Below are positions 47,971 to 61,459 of a stretch of DNA of 64,000 nucleotides, in pieces. A program made the translations under genes and the position numbers. The stretch is from CAYQEC01 sp964569015 (GTDB taxonomy: Bacteria; Actinomycetota; Acidimicrobiia; Spongiisociales; UBA5794), in the NCBI GenBank assembly GCA_964569015.1, contig CAZMSN010000004.1, positions 1-64,000 on the forward strand, written 5' to 3'. The notes below the pieces were generated by a model. That model was not told the origin of the DNA, searched no databases, and was given only the letters and a program-made list of their open reading frames with translations. The stretch's first letter is position 1; every line of letters starts with the position of its first letter.

Positions 47971-49409
47971 TCAGCGGGGCAAGTCCGATCGCCCCATGAG
48001 GTGCTCGTCGACGGCGCGGGCACACTGCCGGCCCTCACGAATCGCCCACACCACCAGCGATTGGCCGCGGCGCATGTCTCCGGCTGCGAAGACACCGGCC
48101 ACGCTGGTGTGGTAGTCATCGGTGCCGGCGGCGACGTTCCCGCGCTCGTCGAGCGCCACACCCAGGTCGGTGAAGAGCCCTTCCTGGGCCGGGCTGGTGA
48201 ATCCCATCGCCAGCAGCACGAGGTCGGCGGGCAGCTCGAAGTCGGTCCCTGGGAGCTCGCGCATCTCCCAGGACCCGTTGTCCTGTTCCCACGTGACCTC
48301 GATACCGTGCAGGGCGCTGGCCCGGCCTTCGGAGCCGGTTATCTCCTTGGTGGCCACCGACCAGCGGCGCCTGCAACCTTCCTCGTGGGATGAAGAGGTG
48401 CGCAGCTTGTTGGGCCAGTCGGGCCACACCAGCGCCTTGTCGACCTTCTCGGGTGGCTTGGGAAGGATCTCGAGTTGGGTCACCGATGCCGCGCCCTGCC
48501 GGTTGGCGGTGCCGACACAGTCGGCGCCGGTGTCGCCGCCGCCGATGACGATCACGTGCTTGCCCTCGGCGACGACCGGGGCTTCGTGCTTGATCGTCTC
48601 ACCCCCGATGCGCCAGTTCTGCTGGACGAGCAGCTCCATGGCGAAGTGCACGCCGTCGAGCTCGCGGCCGGGCACGGCGAGATCGCGCGGCTGTTCGCAT
48701 CCTCCGGCGAGCACGATCGCGTCGTAGTCGGCCATCAGTGTCTCGACGGGAACGGTGATGCCAACGTGGCTGTTGACCCGGAACTCGATGCCCTCCGCCT
48801 GCATCTGGGAGAGACGCCGGTCGATGACGGACTTGTCGAGCTTGAAATCGGGGATGCCATAACGCAGCAAGCCGCCGATCTTCCGGTTCTTCTCGTAGAC
48901 GACCGTCTCGTGACCGGCCCGTCCGAGCTGCTGGGCACACGCCAGGCCGGCTGGGCCGGAGCCGACGACGGCGACCCGCTTTCCGGTGCGCCGCGCCGGG
49001 ATCTGCGGCTCGATCCAGCGTTCGTCCCACGCCCGTTCGATGATGCTGTGCTCGATGGTCTTGATGGTCACCGGGGCATCGTGCAGGTTGAGGGTGCAGG
49101 CTTCCTCACACGGTGCCGGGCAGATCCGTCCGGTGAACTCGGGGAAGTTGTTGGTGGAATGCAGCACCTCGACGGCATGGCGCCAATCGCCTCGGGCCAC
49201 GAGCTCGTTCCAGTCCGGGATGATGTTGTCGACCGGGCAGGCGTGGTGGCAGTACGGCGTGCCGCAGTCCATACACCGTAGACCCTGCCGTGCCAACTCC
49301 TCCCGTTCGAGCGGAACCGTGAACTCCCGGTAGTTGTCGACGCGGACTTCGATCGGCAGGGAGGCCCGATCACGGCGGGCGACCGTCCGGAAGGCGTTCT
49401 GATCACTCA

Positions 49410-49410
<1 letters not shown>
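47971..49410 (-). CDS. gltD: Glutamate synthase, small (beta) subunit
   Basis: A 479-residue NADPH-dependent electron-input subunit. N-terminal cysteine clusters CMDCGTPYCHHACPV and CPAPCEEACTL bind two [4Fe-4S] clusters. The FAD motif is VAVVGSGPAGLACAQQL, the NADPH motif is VIVIGGGDTGADCVGTA and the C-terminal FAD segment is GVFAAGDMRRGQSLVVWAIREG. ATG 49410 overlaps the gltB stop by one base (TGATG). Together with GltB it makes two glutamates from glutamine and 2-oxoglutarate. Confidence 0.97.
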
Positions 49411-54011
<4,601 letters not shown>

Positions 54012-54236
54012 CGGTGTCGCCCTCGTCCGGGAGGCCGGCCGGGAGAGATCGCGGCCCGTGCCCGGCCTTCATCGTGCGGGGGATCGTAGACGAGTGCTCG
54101 ACGCCACAACAACGCTCGGGTCGCTTTCATGGCCGCCCCTAGCAGGGCGCATGCGGGTGCCGCGATGTGCTTGGATGCCATCGCCGGCGGAGTCGGCGTC
54201 GGGCCTTCCGGCGGGTAGTGTGACGCCCCGGCGAGG

Positions 54237-55388
54237 TCAATAGAGCTCGTACTCGCCGGCGATGAGCCGGTCTCGTACCCCGCGCCAGTCGGCGAAGCAC
54301 TCCTTGACGACGCTCGCGATCTGCGCTTCGTCGGCGTCGCCGGTGATCTCGACGTGTACCGCCTCGGGATCGGTGACGGGCCGGCCGATCGAGCTCAGCA
54401 AACGAATCGTGGTCTCCGCGACGTCCAGTTCGCTGCACAATCGGCGGGCGATGTCGTAACCGACGGCGTGGTACGTCTTGCCGACGTGGGCGGCCGGGTT
54501 CTTTCCAGCGGTGGCCTCCAGGCTCATGGGCCGGTATGGCGTGATGAGGCCGCCGAAGCGGTTGCCGCGGCCGACCTGGCCGTCGTCGCCGGCCTCGGCC
54601 GAGGTCCCTGTGAGCGTCAGGTAGGGCATGTCCTCGCGGTCGCCCCGGTTGATCATGACCTCGACGCCGGGCCCGAGGTGCTGGCTGGTGATGGCGGCCA
54701 CGGCCTCGTGGACCGCGGTCAGCGCCTCCTCGTACTCGGAGCGATTGTGGACGGCCCGTGCCAGCACCGCGACGGCGACGGTGAGGTGGATCGTGCCGTC
54801 GATGCGCGCCCCCATCACCTTGATGTCGCGTCCCACCGGGACTGCGGAACGGAAAGCGGCGCCGTTGAGATGATGCTCGACCCGGTGGACGGTTTCCTCG
54901 AGTGGCGAGCGGGGTATCGATACCACCGCGAACGAGGTGTCGTTGGAGAGGGGAGCATCGTCGAGCCGTGACGTCACGACCGCGGCCAGGTCGATCGACG
55001 ACTGATTGAGCCAGATCTCGACGTCGAAGGCTTCCGCGGTGGCGTCCGGGAGCAGCTCCAGCAGCTTCGCCTTGTACGCGACGGCGAGCGCCTCGATGTC
55101 GGGCCGCCATTCTCGGGTGGAGTCGGCTTTCCCGACCAGCACGAGCCGCGAGGGCTGGAGGTGGCGTCCACCGCCGAAGCCGACCTCCACCGTCCCTGCC
55201 GCCAGCACCGCCTTGTCGACGTTGAAGTGCTGGACGCGGCCGGTATGAGCGAGGTACTCGCGGGCCAGTTCACGAGAGAGTTCCTCGGAGAGATGGTCGC
55301 AGATGGTGTCGGGGTGTCCCGTGCCCTTCCGCTCTACGAACTCGACCGGAGGCGCATAGGGGGCGCGGCGCGTGACCCTGAACTTCAT
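54237..55388 (-). CDS. metK: S-adenosylmethionine synthetase, archaeal type
   Basis: Makes S-adenosylmethionine from methionine and ATP. The 383-residue protein matches the archaeal MAT family (PF01941), not the bacterial/eukaryotic MetK. Hallmarks are ERKGTGHPDTICDHLSEELSR at about 19-39, FNVDKAVLAAGTVEVGFGGG, NRGDREDMPYLTLTGTSAEAGDDGQVGRGNRFGGLITPYRPMS and GKNPAAHVGKTYHAVGYDIA. The bacterial signatures GAGDQG and the ATP loop GGGAFSGKD are absent. ATG 55388 is preceded by GTGAGAG. It stands alone between gltB and an ABC exporter; no SAM riboswitch is seen in the 69-nt leader. Whether a bacterial-type metK exists elsewhere cannot be told. Confidence 0.93.
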   Translation of the reverse strand: MKFRVTRRAPYAPPVEFVERKGTGHPDTICDHLSEELSRELAREYLAHTGRVQHFNVDKAVLAAGTVEVGFGGGRHLQPSRLVLVGKADSTREWRPDIEALAVAYKAKLLELLPDATAEAFDVEIWLNQSSIDLAAVVTSRLDDAPLSNDTSFAVVSIPRSPLEETVHRVEHHLNGAAFRSAVPVGRDIKVMGARIDGTIHLTVAVAVLARAVHNRSEYEEALTAVHEAVAAITSQHLGPGVEVMINRGDREDMPYLTLTGTSAEAGDDGQVGRGNRFGGLITPYRPMSLEATAGKNPAAHVGKTYHAVGYDIARRLCSELDVAETTIRLLSSIGRPVTDPEAVHVEITGDADEAQIASVVKECFADWRGVRDRLIAGEYELY

Positions 55389-55457
55389 ACTCTCACCGGG
55401 GTGTCGATACGGATTCTGGGGAATGCTAGCGGCCGGTCGACAGGGCCGGAACCTGCC

Positions 55458-56633
55458 TCAGCCTTCGGCGGCGCGCCACGCGTCGCGCAGCTTCACTTTG
55501 GCTCCCGAACGGAGCAGGGCGCCGCTGTAGATCTTGCCGGCGAGGCGGATGAGTAGATACACCGCACACACCATCAGCGTGAGCGAGAGAGTGAGTTCCC
55601 ACACCGACGCCTCTCCACTCGCCATGCGCATCGGCATGGTCATCGGGGCAAACGGGGGGAGGAGGGAGGCGATGCGGAGAACCGTGTTCTCCCCGGCGAG
55701 AGAGAAGGACGCCACGAAGTAGCCGATCATCAGCAGGATGGTCATGGGAAAAGCGACGTTCTGAGCCTCCTCCTGCCTCGACACCAGCGATCCGGCGGCG
55801 GCGTAGGCGGTGGCGTAGAAGGCGAAGCCGAGCACGAACCAGACGAAGACCGCGAGCGCGATGGCCGCTGTTGCGGTCGGGACGTCGAACGCATCCTGGA
55901 TTCGGAGCCCGACGAGGGCGATGCCTCCCACCACGATCAACTGTGCCAGCCCGAGCACGCCGATACCAAGGATCTTGCCTGCCAGGAGCGTGTGGGGCCG
56001 GACCGCGCCGAGCACGACCTCCACGACACGGTTCGTCTTCTCCTCGATCACCCCGATGAGGATCCACTGCCCGTAGGTGATGATCGAGATGAAGAGGAAC
56101 ACGGTCGCTCCGAAGGCGAACGCTCGGTTGGAGGCTTCTCCGGTGCCGTCGGCGCCGATCTTGCGGATCTCGTAGTCGCCGGTGAGGAGGTCGGCGAGGT
56201 CGCCTGGGCTCAGGCCGAGTGTGGCGGCCCGGTCGAGGGCGCCTGCCGCCATGAGCGAGGCGTCGACGAGGGCCATGAGGGTGGGGTCGGTGGCATCGTT
56301 GACCACGATCTGGCCAGGCGCGACGACGATGTCGACGTCTCCGTCTTCGAGAGCGGTCTCGGCGGCGGCGAGGTCGTCGAAGGCGGTGGAATCCACCGTG
56401 ACATCTGCGATCGGGGCGGTGGCCGTGACCTGCTCGACCATCGCCGGGTCCACCTCGCCAACCGTGCCGATGGTCCACTGCACACCGCCCACGCTGTCGA
56501 AGAAGCTCGGGGCGACGATGACGGCGATCACGAGGAGGATCGTCAGTCCGGTGGAGAACTGGAAGGCGCGACTCATCACGCGCTCTTTGAAATCACGGAT
56601 CGCCACCAGCAGGAGTGAGGTCAGCGGCCTCAC
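55458..56633 (-). CDS. ABC-2 transporter permease, NatB-like
   Basis: A 391-residue permease of the ABC2_membrane_3 class. There is an N-terminal helix at about 20-45, a large extracytoplasmic loop (about 45-175), and then five helices in the C-terminal half. The family motif VIEEKTNRVVEVVLGAVRPHTLLAGKILGIGVLGL is near residue 215, as in NatB sodium exporters and related drug exporters. GTG 56633 overlaps the ATPase stop by four bases (GTGA). With the ATPase it forms a complete two-gene exporter; substrate unknown. Confidence 0.87.
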   Translation of the reverse strand: MRPLTSLLLVAIRDFKERVMSRAFQFSTGLTILLVIAVIVAPSFFDSVGGVQWTIGTVGEVDPAMVEQVTATAPIADVTVDSTAFDDLAAAETALEDGDVDIVVAPGQIVVNDATDPTLMALVDASLMAAGALDRAATLGLSPGDLADLLTGDYEIRKIGADGTGEASNRAFAFGATVFLFISIITYGQWILIGVIEEKTNRVVEVVLGAVRPHTLLAGKILGIGVLGLAQLIVVGGIALVGLRIQDAFDVPTATAAIALAVFVWFVLGFAFYATAYAAAGSLVSRQEEAQNVAFPMTILLMIGYFVASFSLAGENTVLRIASLLPPFAPMTMPMRMASGEASVWELTLSLTLMVCAVYLLIRLAGKIYSGALLRSGAKVKLRDAWRAAEG

Positions 56634-57520
56634 CGTCCCACCGCCTCTCGGAAGACCTCCGACAGGTTGGGCGGTTCGAAGCTGAACTGGCGGACCACTC
56701 CCGCCTTCTCGGCGACGGCGACGATGGCTCCCAGGTCGGCGGTGTCGTCGAGCCGGAGCCGGACCCGTCCGTCTCCGATCGAGACCACCTCTGCTCCGGG
56801 GATCGCGGACGGCCAATCGGGTGAGCCGCCGGAGATCTCGACGTCCAGGTAGCGATACGGCGACCGGGCCCGAAGCTCACGAACCGGGCCGTTCAGCACG
56901 ATCCGTCCCTCGTTGATGACGACGACGTCTTCGCATAGGTCCTCGACGAGGTCGAGCTGATGGCTGGAGAACACGACGGCGGCGCCGGCGGCTGCCCGCT
57001 CCGAGAGGATCTCGCCCATCGACTCGACCCCGAGGGGATCGAGGCCGGCGAAGGGCTCGTCGAGCACGAGCAGGTCGGGTTCGTGGACGAGGGCCGCGGC
57101 GAGCTGGATCCGCTGCTGGTTGCCGTGGGACAGCTCCTCGAGCCTGCCGTCGCGTCGCTCCGCCACGCCGAGCCGTTCGAGCCACTCCGAGGCTCGGTGG
57201 CGGGCGGCAGTCTTGCTCATTCCGTGGAGCCGACCGAAGTAGACGAGCTGCTCGTGGATGCGCATCCGTGGGTAGAGGCCGCGTTGTTCGGGCATGTAGC
57301 CGAAGCGGAGACGGGTCTCGGCCGAGATCGTGTCGCTGTCCCAGCGCAGCGCTCCGTGGTCGGGCCGGACGAGCCCGAAGATGGCGCGCATGGCGGTGGT
57401 CTTGCCGGCGCCGTTGGGGCCAAGGAAGCCGAGGAGCTGTCCACGCCGGACTTCGAACGAGCACCCGTCGAGGGCGGCGACGTCCCCGTAATGCTTGTGG
57501 AGGTCCTGCAGTTCGAGCAC
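56630..57520 (-). CDS. ABC-2 transporter ATP-binding protein, NatA-like
   Basis: A 296-residue ATPase. Walker A is GPNGAGKTT, the Q-loop is GYMPEQRGLYPRM (typical NatA wording), the signature is LSHGNQQRI (divergent from LSGGQ but usual in this group), Walker B is LLVLDEPFAGLDP, and the switch is FSSHQ. The C-terminal region has a DUF4162-like domain (YRYLDVEISGGSPDWPSAIPGAEVVSIGDGRVRLRL). Start is GTG 57520. The palindrome at 57547-57564 lies just upstream and should be its operator or promoter. Confidence 0.92.
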   Translation of the reverse strand: MLELQDLHKHYGDVAALDGCSFEVRRGQLLGFLGPNGAGKTTAMRAIFGLVRPDHGALRWDSDTISAETRLRFGYMPEQRGLYPRMRIHEQLVYFGRLHGMSKTAARHRASEWLERLGVAERRDGRLEELSHGNQQRIQLAAALVHEPDLLVLDEPFAGLDPLGVESMGEILSERAAAGAAVVFSSHQLDLVEDLCEDVVVINEGRIVLNGPVRELRARSPYRYLDVEISGGSPDWPSAIPGAEVVSIGDGRVRLRLDDTADLGAIVAVAEKAGVVRQFSFEPPNLSEVFREAVGR

Positions 57521-57546
57521 GAGAGATGTCCTGCCGAGGAGAGCTG

Positions 57547-57564
57547 TGTCAAGTACACTTTACA
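57547..57564. promoter_or_regulatory. 18-nt palindrome upstream of the NatAB-like exporter
   Basis: TGTCAAGTACACTTTACA is symmetric at seven of nine positions per half (TGTnAAGT / ACTTnACA). It is the only AT-rich patch in the 132-nt gap before the nitroreductase gene. On the minus strand it includes TTGACA, a good -35. Regulators of exporter operons often bind such sites across the -35. Confidence 0.55.
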
Positions 57565-57652
57565 TCGTAGCGGCCGGCGACCTGACCCAGGCGGCCTCGC
57601 ATCCTAACCACGGCGTCGGAAGGGCGCGTCACGAACCGGTGTCGGCTCGGAA

Positions 57653-58258
57653 TCAGCTCGGCGGGTTACCCCAGCGCTCGTAGTGAACGACATCGTCGAC
57701 GGGGCGCCGGCCCCGCCGCAGCGATCTCGATCGGCGATCGGGTGCCGGGTGGCCGATGGTCACGATCCCCACCGGTGCCACGTCCTCGGGGATGTCGAGC
57801 AGGGCCTTCAGCTCGGAGACGGCGTGGGCACCGAGGAAGCCGGCGGCGAGACCCTCGTCGACCGCCGCCAGCAGCAGCAGCATCACGGCGGCGCCGGCAT
57901 CGACCCACCAGTAGGGGACCGGCCAGTCGATCTCGCGGCCCTGCTGGTCGAGCTTGTCGGGCTCGCGATAGCGGGCGTGGTACCGCTCCTCGGAGACGCA
58001 CACCACGATGTGGACCGGCGCCCGTGACACCCACGGATCGAAGCCGGCGGCCAGGTACTCGTCCTCGCCGGCGAGACGGGCGATGCGGGCCCGTTGCTCG
58101 GGGTCGGTGATCACTACGAAGGACTGTCCCTGGCTGTGCCCTGCCGAGGGAGCACGGCGGGCGGCGGCGAGGATCCGATCGAGTGCGGTGGGGTCGACGG
58201 GCTCGTCGGTGTAGTTGCGCACCATGCGGCGGTGGCGGAGGATCTCGGCAAAATCCAT
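57653..58258 (-). CDS. Nitroreductase-family FMN protein
   Basis: A 201-residue nitroreductase-like oxidoreductase. The N-terminal FMN-binding arginine motif is RHRRMVRNYTDEPVD, then AARRAPSAGHSQGQSFVVITD, the WWVDAGAAVMLLLLAAVDEGLAAGFLG helix and a VGIVTIGHPAPDRRSR C-terminal phosphate loop. The length is typical. Such enzymes reduce nitro compounds, quinones or flavins; the subgroup with a DWPVPYWWVDAGA region is common in actinobacteria and uncharacterised. ATG 58258 follows a GGAAGGA stretch 11 nt upstream. It lies 63 nt after pntB on the same strand, so it may be cotranscribed. Confidence 0.85.
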   Translation of the reverse strand: MDFAEILRHRRMVRNYTDEPVDPTALDRILAAARRAPSAGHSQGQSFVVITDPEQRARIARLAGEDEYLAAGFDPWVSRAPVHIVVCVSEERYHARYREPDKLDQQGREIDWPVPYWWVDAGAAVMLLLLAAVDEGLAAGFLGAHAVSELKALLDIPEDVAPVGIVTIGHPAPDRRSRSLRRGRRPVDDVVHYERWGNPPS

Positions 58259-58321
58259 GGTCAGCGCACGTCCTTCCGGATGAGGTCGGGGCATCGAGGA
58301 CCGCCGGCCACGCCGGCCTCC

Positions 58322-59686
58322 CTACACGTTGGCGAGCGCGGAGAGCGCCTGCTCCATGGCGACCTTGCCGTCGGCGAAGAACATCATCGTGTTCTCGAGG
58401 TAGAAGAGCGGGTTGTCGATGCCGGCGAAGCCCGGAGAGAGGCTCCGCTTGACGACCACGACCGTCCGGGCCTTGTCGACCTCGAGGATGGGCATACCGT
58501 AGATGGGGCTGGAGGCGTCGTCGCGAGCCGACGGGTTGACGACATCGTTCGCTCCGATCACCAGAGCCACGTCCGTTTGGGGCATACGCGGGTTCGACTG
58601 ATCGAGATCGAGAAGCTGATCGTAGGGGACGTCCGCCTCGGCGAGGAGGACGTTCATGTGGCCGGGCATGCGCCCCGCCACCGGGTGGATGGCGTAGCTG
58701 ACCTCGACGCCCCGGCTCTCCAGCGCGGTGCACAGGTCCCGCACGGCATGCTGCGCCTGGGCGACCGCCATGCCGTAGCCGGGCACCACCATCACGTGCT
58801 CCGCGTAGGCGAGGGCGATGGCAACGTCATCGGGCGTAGCGCTCTTGACCGGCTTGTCGCCGGTGCTCACGGGGCCGGCGCCCTCGGTTCCGAAACCGGA
58901 GAAGAGCACGTTGGCGAGGGAGCGGTTCATGGCCTCGCTCATCAGCATGGTGAGGATGAACCCGGCGGCTCCGACCAATGCGCCGCCGATGATGAGGGCG
59001 CTGTTCTGGATGACGAAGCCGGCCATGGCGGCGGCGACGCCAGACAGCGAGTTGAGCAGGGAGATCACGACCGGCATGTCAGCGCCACCGATCGCCGTCA
59101 CTGCGAGAAGGCCGAGTGCGAAGGCCACCGCCACCACGAGCCAGTAGGCAGGCACCGCGTCGGCGGCGACGCCCCAGATGCCGAGCCCGAGCACTCCGGC
59201 GGCGAGCACGGCGTTGAGCGCTTTGGCACCGGGGAACGAGAACGGGCGGCCGCTGATGAGGCCCTGCAGCTTCGCATAGGCGACGAAGCTGCCGGAGAAT
59301 GTCACGGTTCCGATGGCGAGGGCGAGCACCACCGTGACGCCGGTCTCGGTGGCGAACTCCGCGTCGGTGTTCATGACCTCATAGAGCCCGACCAGGGTCG
59401 AGGCCGCGCCGCCGAATCCGTTGAAGGCGGCGACGAGCTGGGGCATGGCCGTCATCTGGACGCGCATGGCGAGCACCGCCCCGATGGCGCCGCCGGCGAC
59501 GAGGCCGGCGATGACCGTCGCCCAGCTGATGATGTCCTGATCGACGAGCGTGACCACCATCGCCAGCAGCATCCCGGCGGCTGCCATGGCGTTTCCGCGC
59601 CGAGCAGTCCGCGGCGTCGAGAGCTGCTTGAGGCCGACGACGAAGAGCACCGCGGCCAGCAGGTAGAGAAGCTCGATCTCAGACAT
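58322..59686 (-). CDS. pntB: NAD(P) transhydrogenase subunit beta
   Basis: 454 residues: about eight membrane helices forming the proton channel half, then a cytoplasmic NADP(H)-binding domain dIII. The dIII signature HVMVVPGYGMAVAQAQHAV and the loop HPVAGRMPGHMNVLLAEA, followed by VALVIGANDVVNPSARDD and KRSLSPGFAGIDNPLFY, are complete. The enzyme couples hydride transfer from NADH to NADP+ to proton inflow. Its start overlaps the subunit alpha-2 gene end by 8 nt. Confidence 0.97.
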   Translation of the reverse strand: MSEIELLYLLAAVLFVVGLKQLSTPRTARRGNAMAAAGMLLAMVVTLVDQDIISWATVIAGLVAGGAIGAVLAMRVQMTAMPQLVAAFNGFGGAASTLVGLYEVMNTDAEFATETGVTVVLALAIGTVTFSGSFVAYAKLQGLISGRPFSFPGAKALNAVLAAGVLGLGIWGVAADAVPAYWLVVAVAFALGLLAVTAIGGADMPVVISLLNSLSGVAAAMAGFVIQNSALIIGGALVGAAGFILTMLMSEAMNRSLANVLFSGFGTEGAGPVSTGDKPVKSATPDDVAIALAYAEHVMVVPGYGMAVAQAQHAVRDLCTALESRGVEVSYAIHPVAGRMPGHMNVLLAEADVPYDQLLDLDQSNPRMPQTDVALVIGANDVVNPSARDDASSPIYGMPILEVDKARTVVVVKRSLSPGFAGIDNPLFYLENTMMFFADGKVAMEQALSALANV

Positions 59687-59978
59687 TGCGGCGCTCCGGC
59701 TTCTTCTTGAACATCTCGAGCATCCGGTCGGTGACGAGGAAGCCGCCGACGACGTTGATGGTGGCCGTCGTCACGGCCAGGAACGCGAGGACGGTGGCCG
59801 TCGTACCTTCACTGAGGCCGGCGGCGGTGAGCGCTCCGACGATGGTGATGCCGGAGATGGCGTTGGCGCCGGACATGAGAGGTGTGTGCAGGGTCGGCGG
59901 GACCTTCGAGATGACCTCGAAACCGACGAATCCCGCCAGGACGAACACGACGATGCCGGTGACGAACGCCGGACTCAC
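59679..59978 (-). CDS. pntAB: NAD(P) transhydrogenase subunit alpha part 2
   Basis: 99 residues with three membrane helices (about 5-22, 38-58, 62-82) and the conserved TPLMSGANAISGITIVGAL segment. It supplies the membrane helices that in E. coli are fused at the end of PntA. GTG 59978 overlaps the alpha-1 stop by four bases and its end overlaps pntB. Confidence 0.96.
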   Translation of the reverse strand: MSPAFVTGIVVFVLAGFVGFEVISKVPPTLHTPLMSGANAISGITIVGALTAAGLSEGTTATVLAFLAVTTATINVVGGFLVTDRMLEMFKKKPERRNV

Positions 59979-61111
59979 GCCTCACCTCCTTCGAGCTTGA
60001 GCAACTGGCGGCTGCGCGTGTGCACGACCTCACCGTGCTGAGTGATGGTGCATTCGCCGAAGACTTCGTCCTCGACGTTGATCGAGATCCCGGCGCCGTC
60101 TCTGGCCCGCTCGAGGAGCGTGATGAGGTTGCGGGCGTACATGCGGCTGGCGTCGGTCGGGGCGGCGCTGGGCAGATTCGTCGGCCCGTAGATGTGGACG
60201 CCGTTGATCTCGACGATCTCGTCGGGCCGCGACGGCTCGACGTTGCCGCCGGAGCCGGCCGCCATGTCGACCACGACCGAGCCGGGGCGCATCGACTCGA
60301 CCATCGGCGTCGTGACGAGCAGCGGTGCGGGCCGACCCGGGATCTGAGCCGTCGTGATCAGCAGGTCGGCCTCGGCGACGAAGGGCGCCAGGGCGGCGTG
60401 CTGCTGGGCCTGGGTGTCCTCGCCGACCTCCTTCGCATAGCCCGACTCGTCACCTGCCTCGGTCGGCGCCGCCACGAACTTGGCGCCCAGGCTCTCCACC
60501 TGTTCGCGCGTCTCGGGGCGGATGTCGTAGGCATGGACGACGGCGCCGAGGCGGCGAGCTGTGGCGATGGCCTGCAGGCCGGCTACGCCGACGCCGAGGA
60601 TCAGAGCTTTGGAGGGCGGGATGGTGCCGGCGGCGGTGATCATCATCGGGAGCAGCTTGGGGGAGGCCTGTGCCGCCAGCAATACCGCGGCGTATCCGGC
60701 GACCGTTGCCTGAGACGACAAGGCGTCCATGCTCTGGGCGATGGTGGTGCGCGGTATGGCCTCCATGGCGATCGAGGTCACGCCCCTCTCGGCGAGCGCG
60801 GCGACGAGGGCGGCGTCGACGAACGGATCGAGGTGCGAGACGAGCACGGCTCCGTCGCGCAGCAGCGGAACCTCGTCGAGAAGGGGAGGACCGACTCTGA
60901 GCACGACGTCCGCGGCATGAGCCGCGGCGGCGTCGGGGACGATGGTGGCTCCGGCTGCGGTGAAGGCGTCGTCCGGGAAACCGGCTTCGGTGCCGGCTCC
61001 GGTCTCGACGACGACCTCCCATTCCCAGCCCACCATGGTCTCGACTGTCTGGGGTACGGCGGCGACGCGTCGTTCACCGCTCCGGCGTTCAAGAGGGATG
61101 CCAATTCGCAT
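59975..61111 (-). CDS. pntAA: NAD(P) transhydrogenase subunit alpha part 1
   Basis: A 378-residue soluble NAD(H)-binding domain dI. Related to alanine dehydrogenase: an N-terminal RIGIPLERRSGERRVAAVPQTVETM, an NAD motif LILGVGVAGLQAIATARRLGA with YDIRPETREQVESLGAKF after it, and the mobile loop region with YAKEVGEDTQAQQHAALA. The subunits are split AA-AB-B, as in many alphaproteobacteria and actinobacteria. ATG 61111 lies 9 nt after TAGCGT (61121-61126) with no Shine-Dalgarno, like trpD. Confidence 0.97.
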   Translation of the reverse strand: MRIGIPLERRSGERRVAAVPQTVETMVGWEWEVVVETGAGTEAGFPDDAFTAAGATIVPDAAAAHAADVVLRVGPPLLDEVPLLRDGAVLVSHLDPFVDAALVAALAERGVTSIAMEAIPRTTIAQSMDALSSQATVAGYAAVLLAAQASPKLLPMMITAAGTIPPSKALILGVGVAGLQAIATARRLGAVVHAYDIRPETREQVESLGAKFVAAPTEAGDESGYAKEVGEDTQAQQHAALAPFVAEADLLITTAQIPGRPAPLLVTTPMVESMRPGSVVVDMAAGSGGNVEPSRPDEIVEINGVHIYGPTNLPSAAPTDASRMYARNLITLLERARDGAGISINVEDEVFGECTITQHGEVVHTRSRQLLKLEGGEA

Positions 61112-61120
61112 GACGGCGGC

Positions 61121-61126
61121 ACGCTA
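61121..61126 (-). promoter_or_regulatory. -10 hexamer TAGCGT before pntAA
   Basis: On the minus strand TAGCGT, nine bases, then the pntAA ATG; identical in hexamer and spacing to the trpD promoter at 17263-17268. It should drive pntAA-pntAB-pntB and possibly the nitroreductase. Confidence 0.45.
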
Positions 61127-61258
61127 ACTGATCCGCGGTCCGCTGGCGATTCGAGACCCGGGGATCGGGGAGAAGACGGCGGCTGCAGAGGGATCCTGCG
61201 TTGCGCTCGTGGTGGTGGACCCCGATCAGGCCCGCACCACAGTGTCGAACTCGGCTCG

Positions 61259-61459
61259 GTGCCTCTCGCCCGCCAGATCGCGGCCGGCCGGCACGTCCAG
61301 CGGCGCTGCCAGGCCGGCGATCGGATTCGGGTGGGCGACATCGAAGGGACCATCTCCGAGCTGGGACTGTCGACGACGCGGATCGAGATCGGCGGCGGGG
61401 GATTCGTGGACGTGGCCACCGCCGGCTTGATCGCTGCCGGAGTGACGGTGAGAGGCTAG
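61259..61459 (+). pseudogene. MscS-like beta-domain fragment
   Basis: A 66-codon segment from a possible GTG at 61259 to the TAG at 61457-61459. Its core GDRIRVGDIEGTISELGLSTTRIEI is the signature of the cytoplasmic beta domain of MscS-type small-conductance mechanosensitive channels, preceded by an amphipathic ARQIAAGRHVQR stretch. The channel's membrane helices and the C-terminal alpha/beta part are missing. Upstream to pntAA there are only about 150 nt, and another frame (VVVDPDQARTTVS) looks weakly coding, so frameshift decay is likely. The end overlaps the dapA-like gene stop by four bases. It may be a remnant or an independently translated small domain. Confidence 0.45.

Noticed and set aside
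55389..55457. SAM riboswitch before metK
   Set aside because: Only 69 nt separate the genes and no SAM-I, SAM-II or SAM-IV core pairing is visible.
58094..59710. 538-codon plus-strand frame opposite pntB
   Set aside because: It is antisense to a clearly intact transhydrogenase subunit and very rich in Gly, His, Asp and Glu, as expected for a shadow frame.
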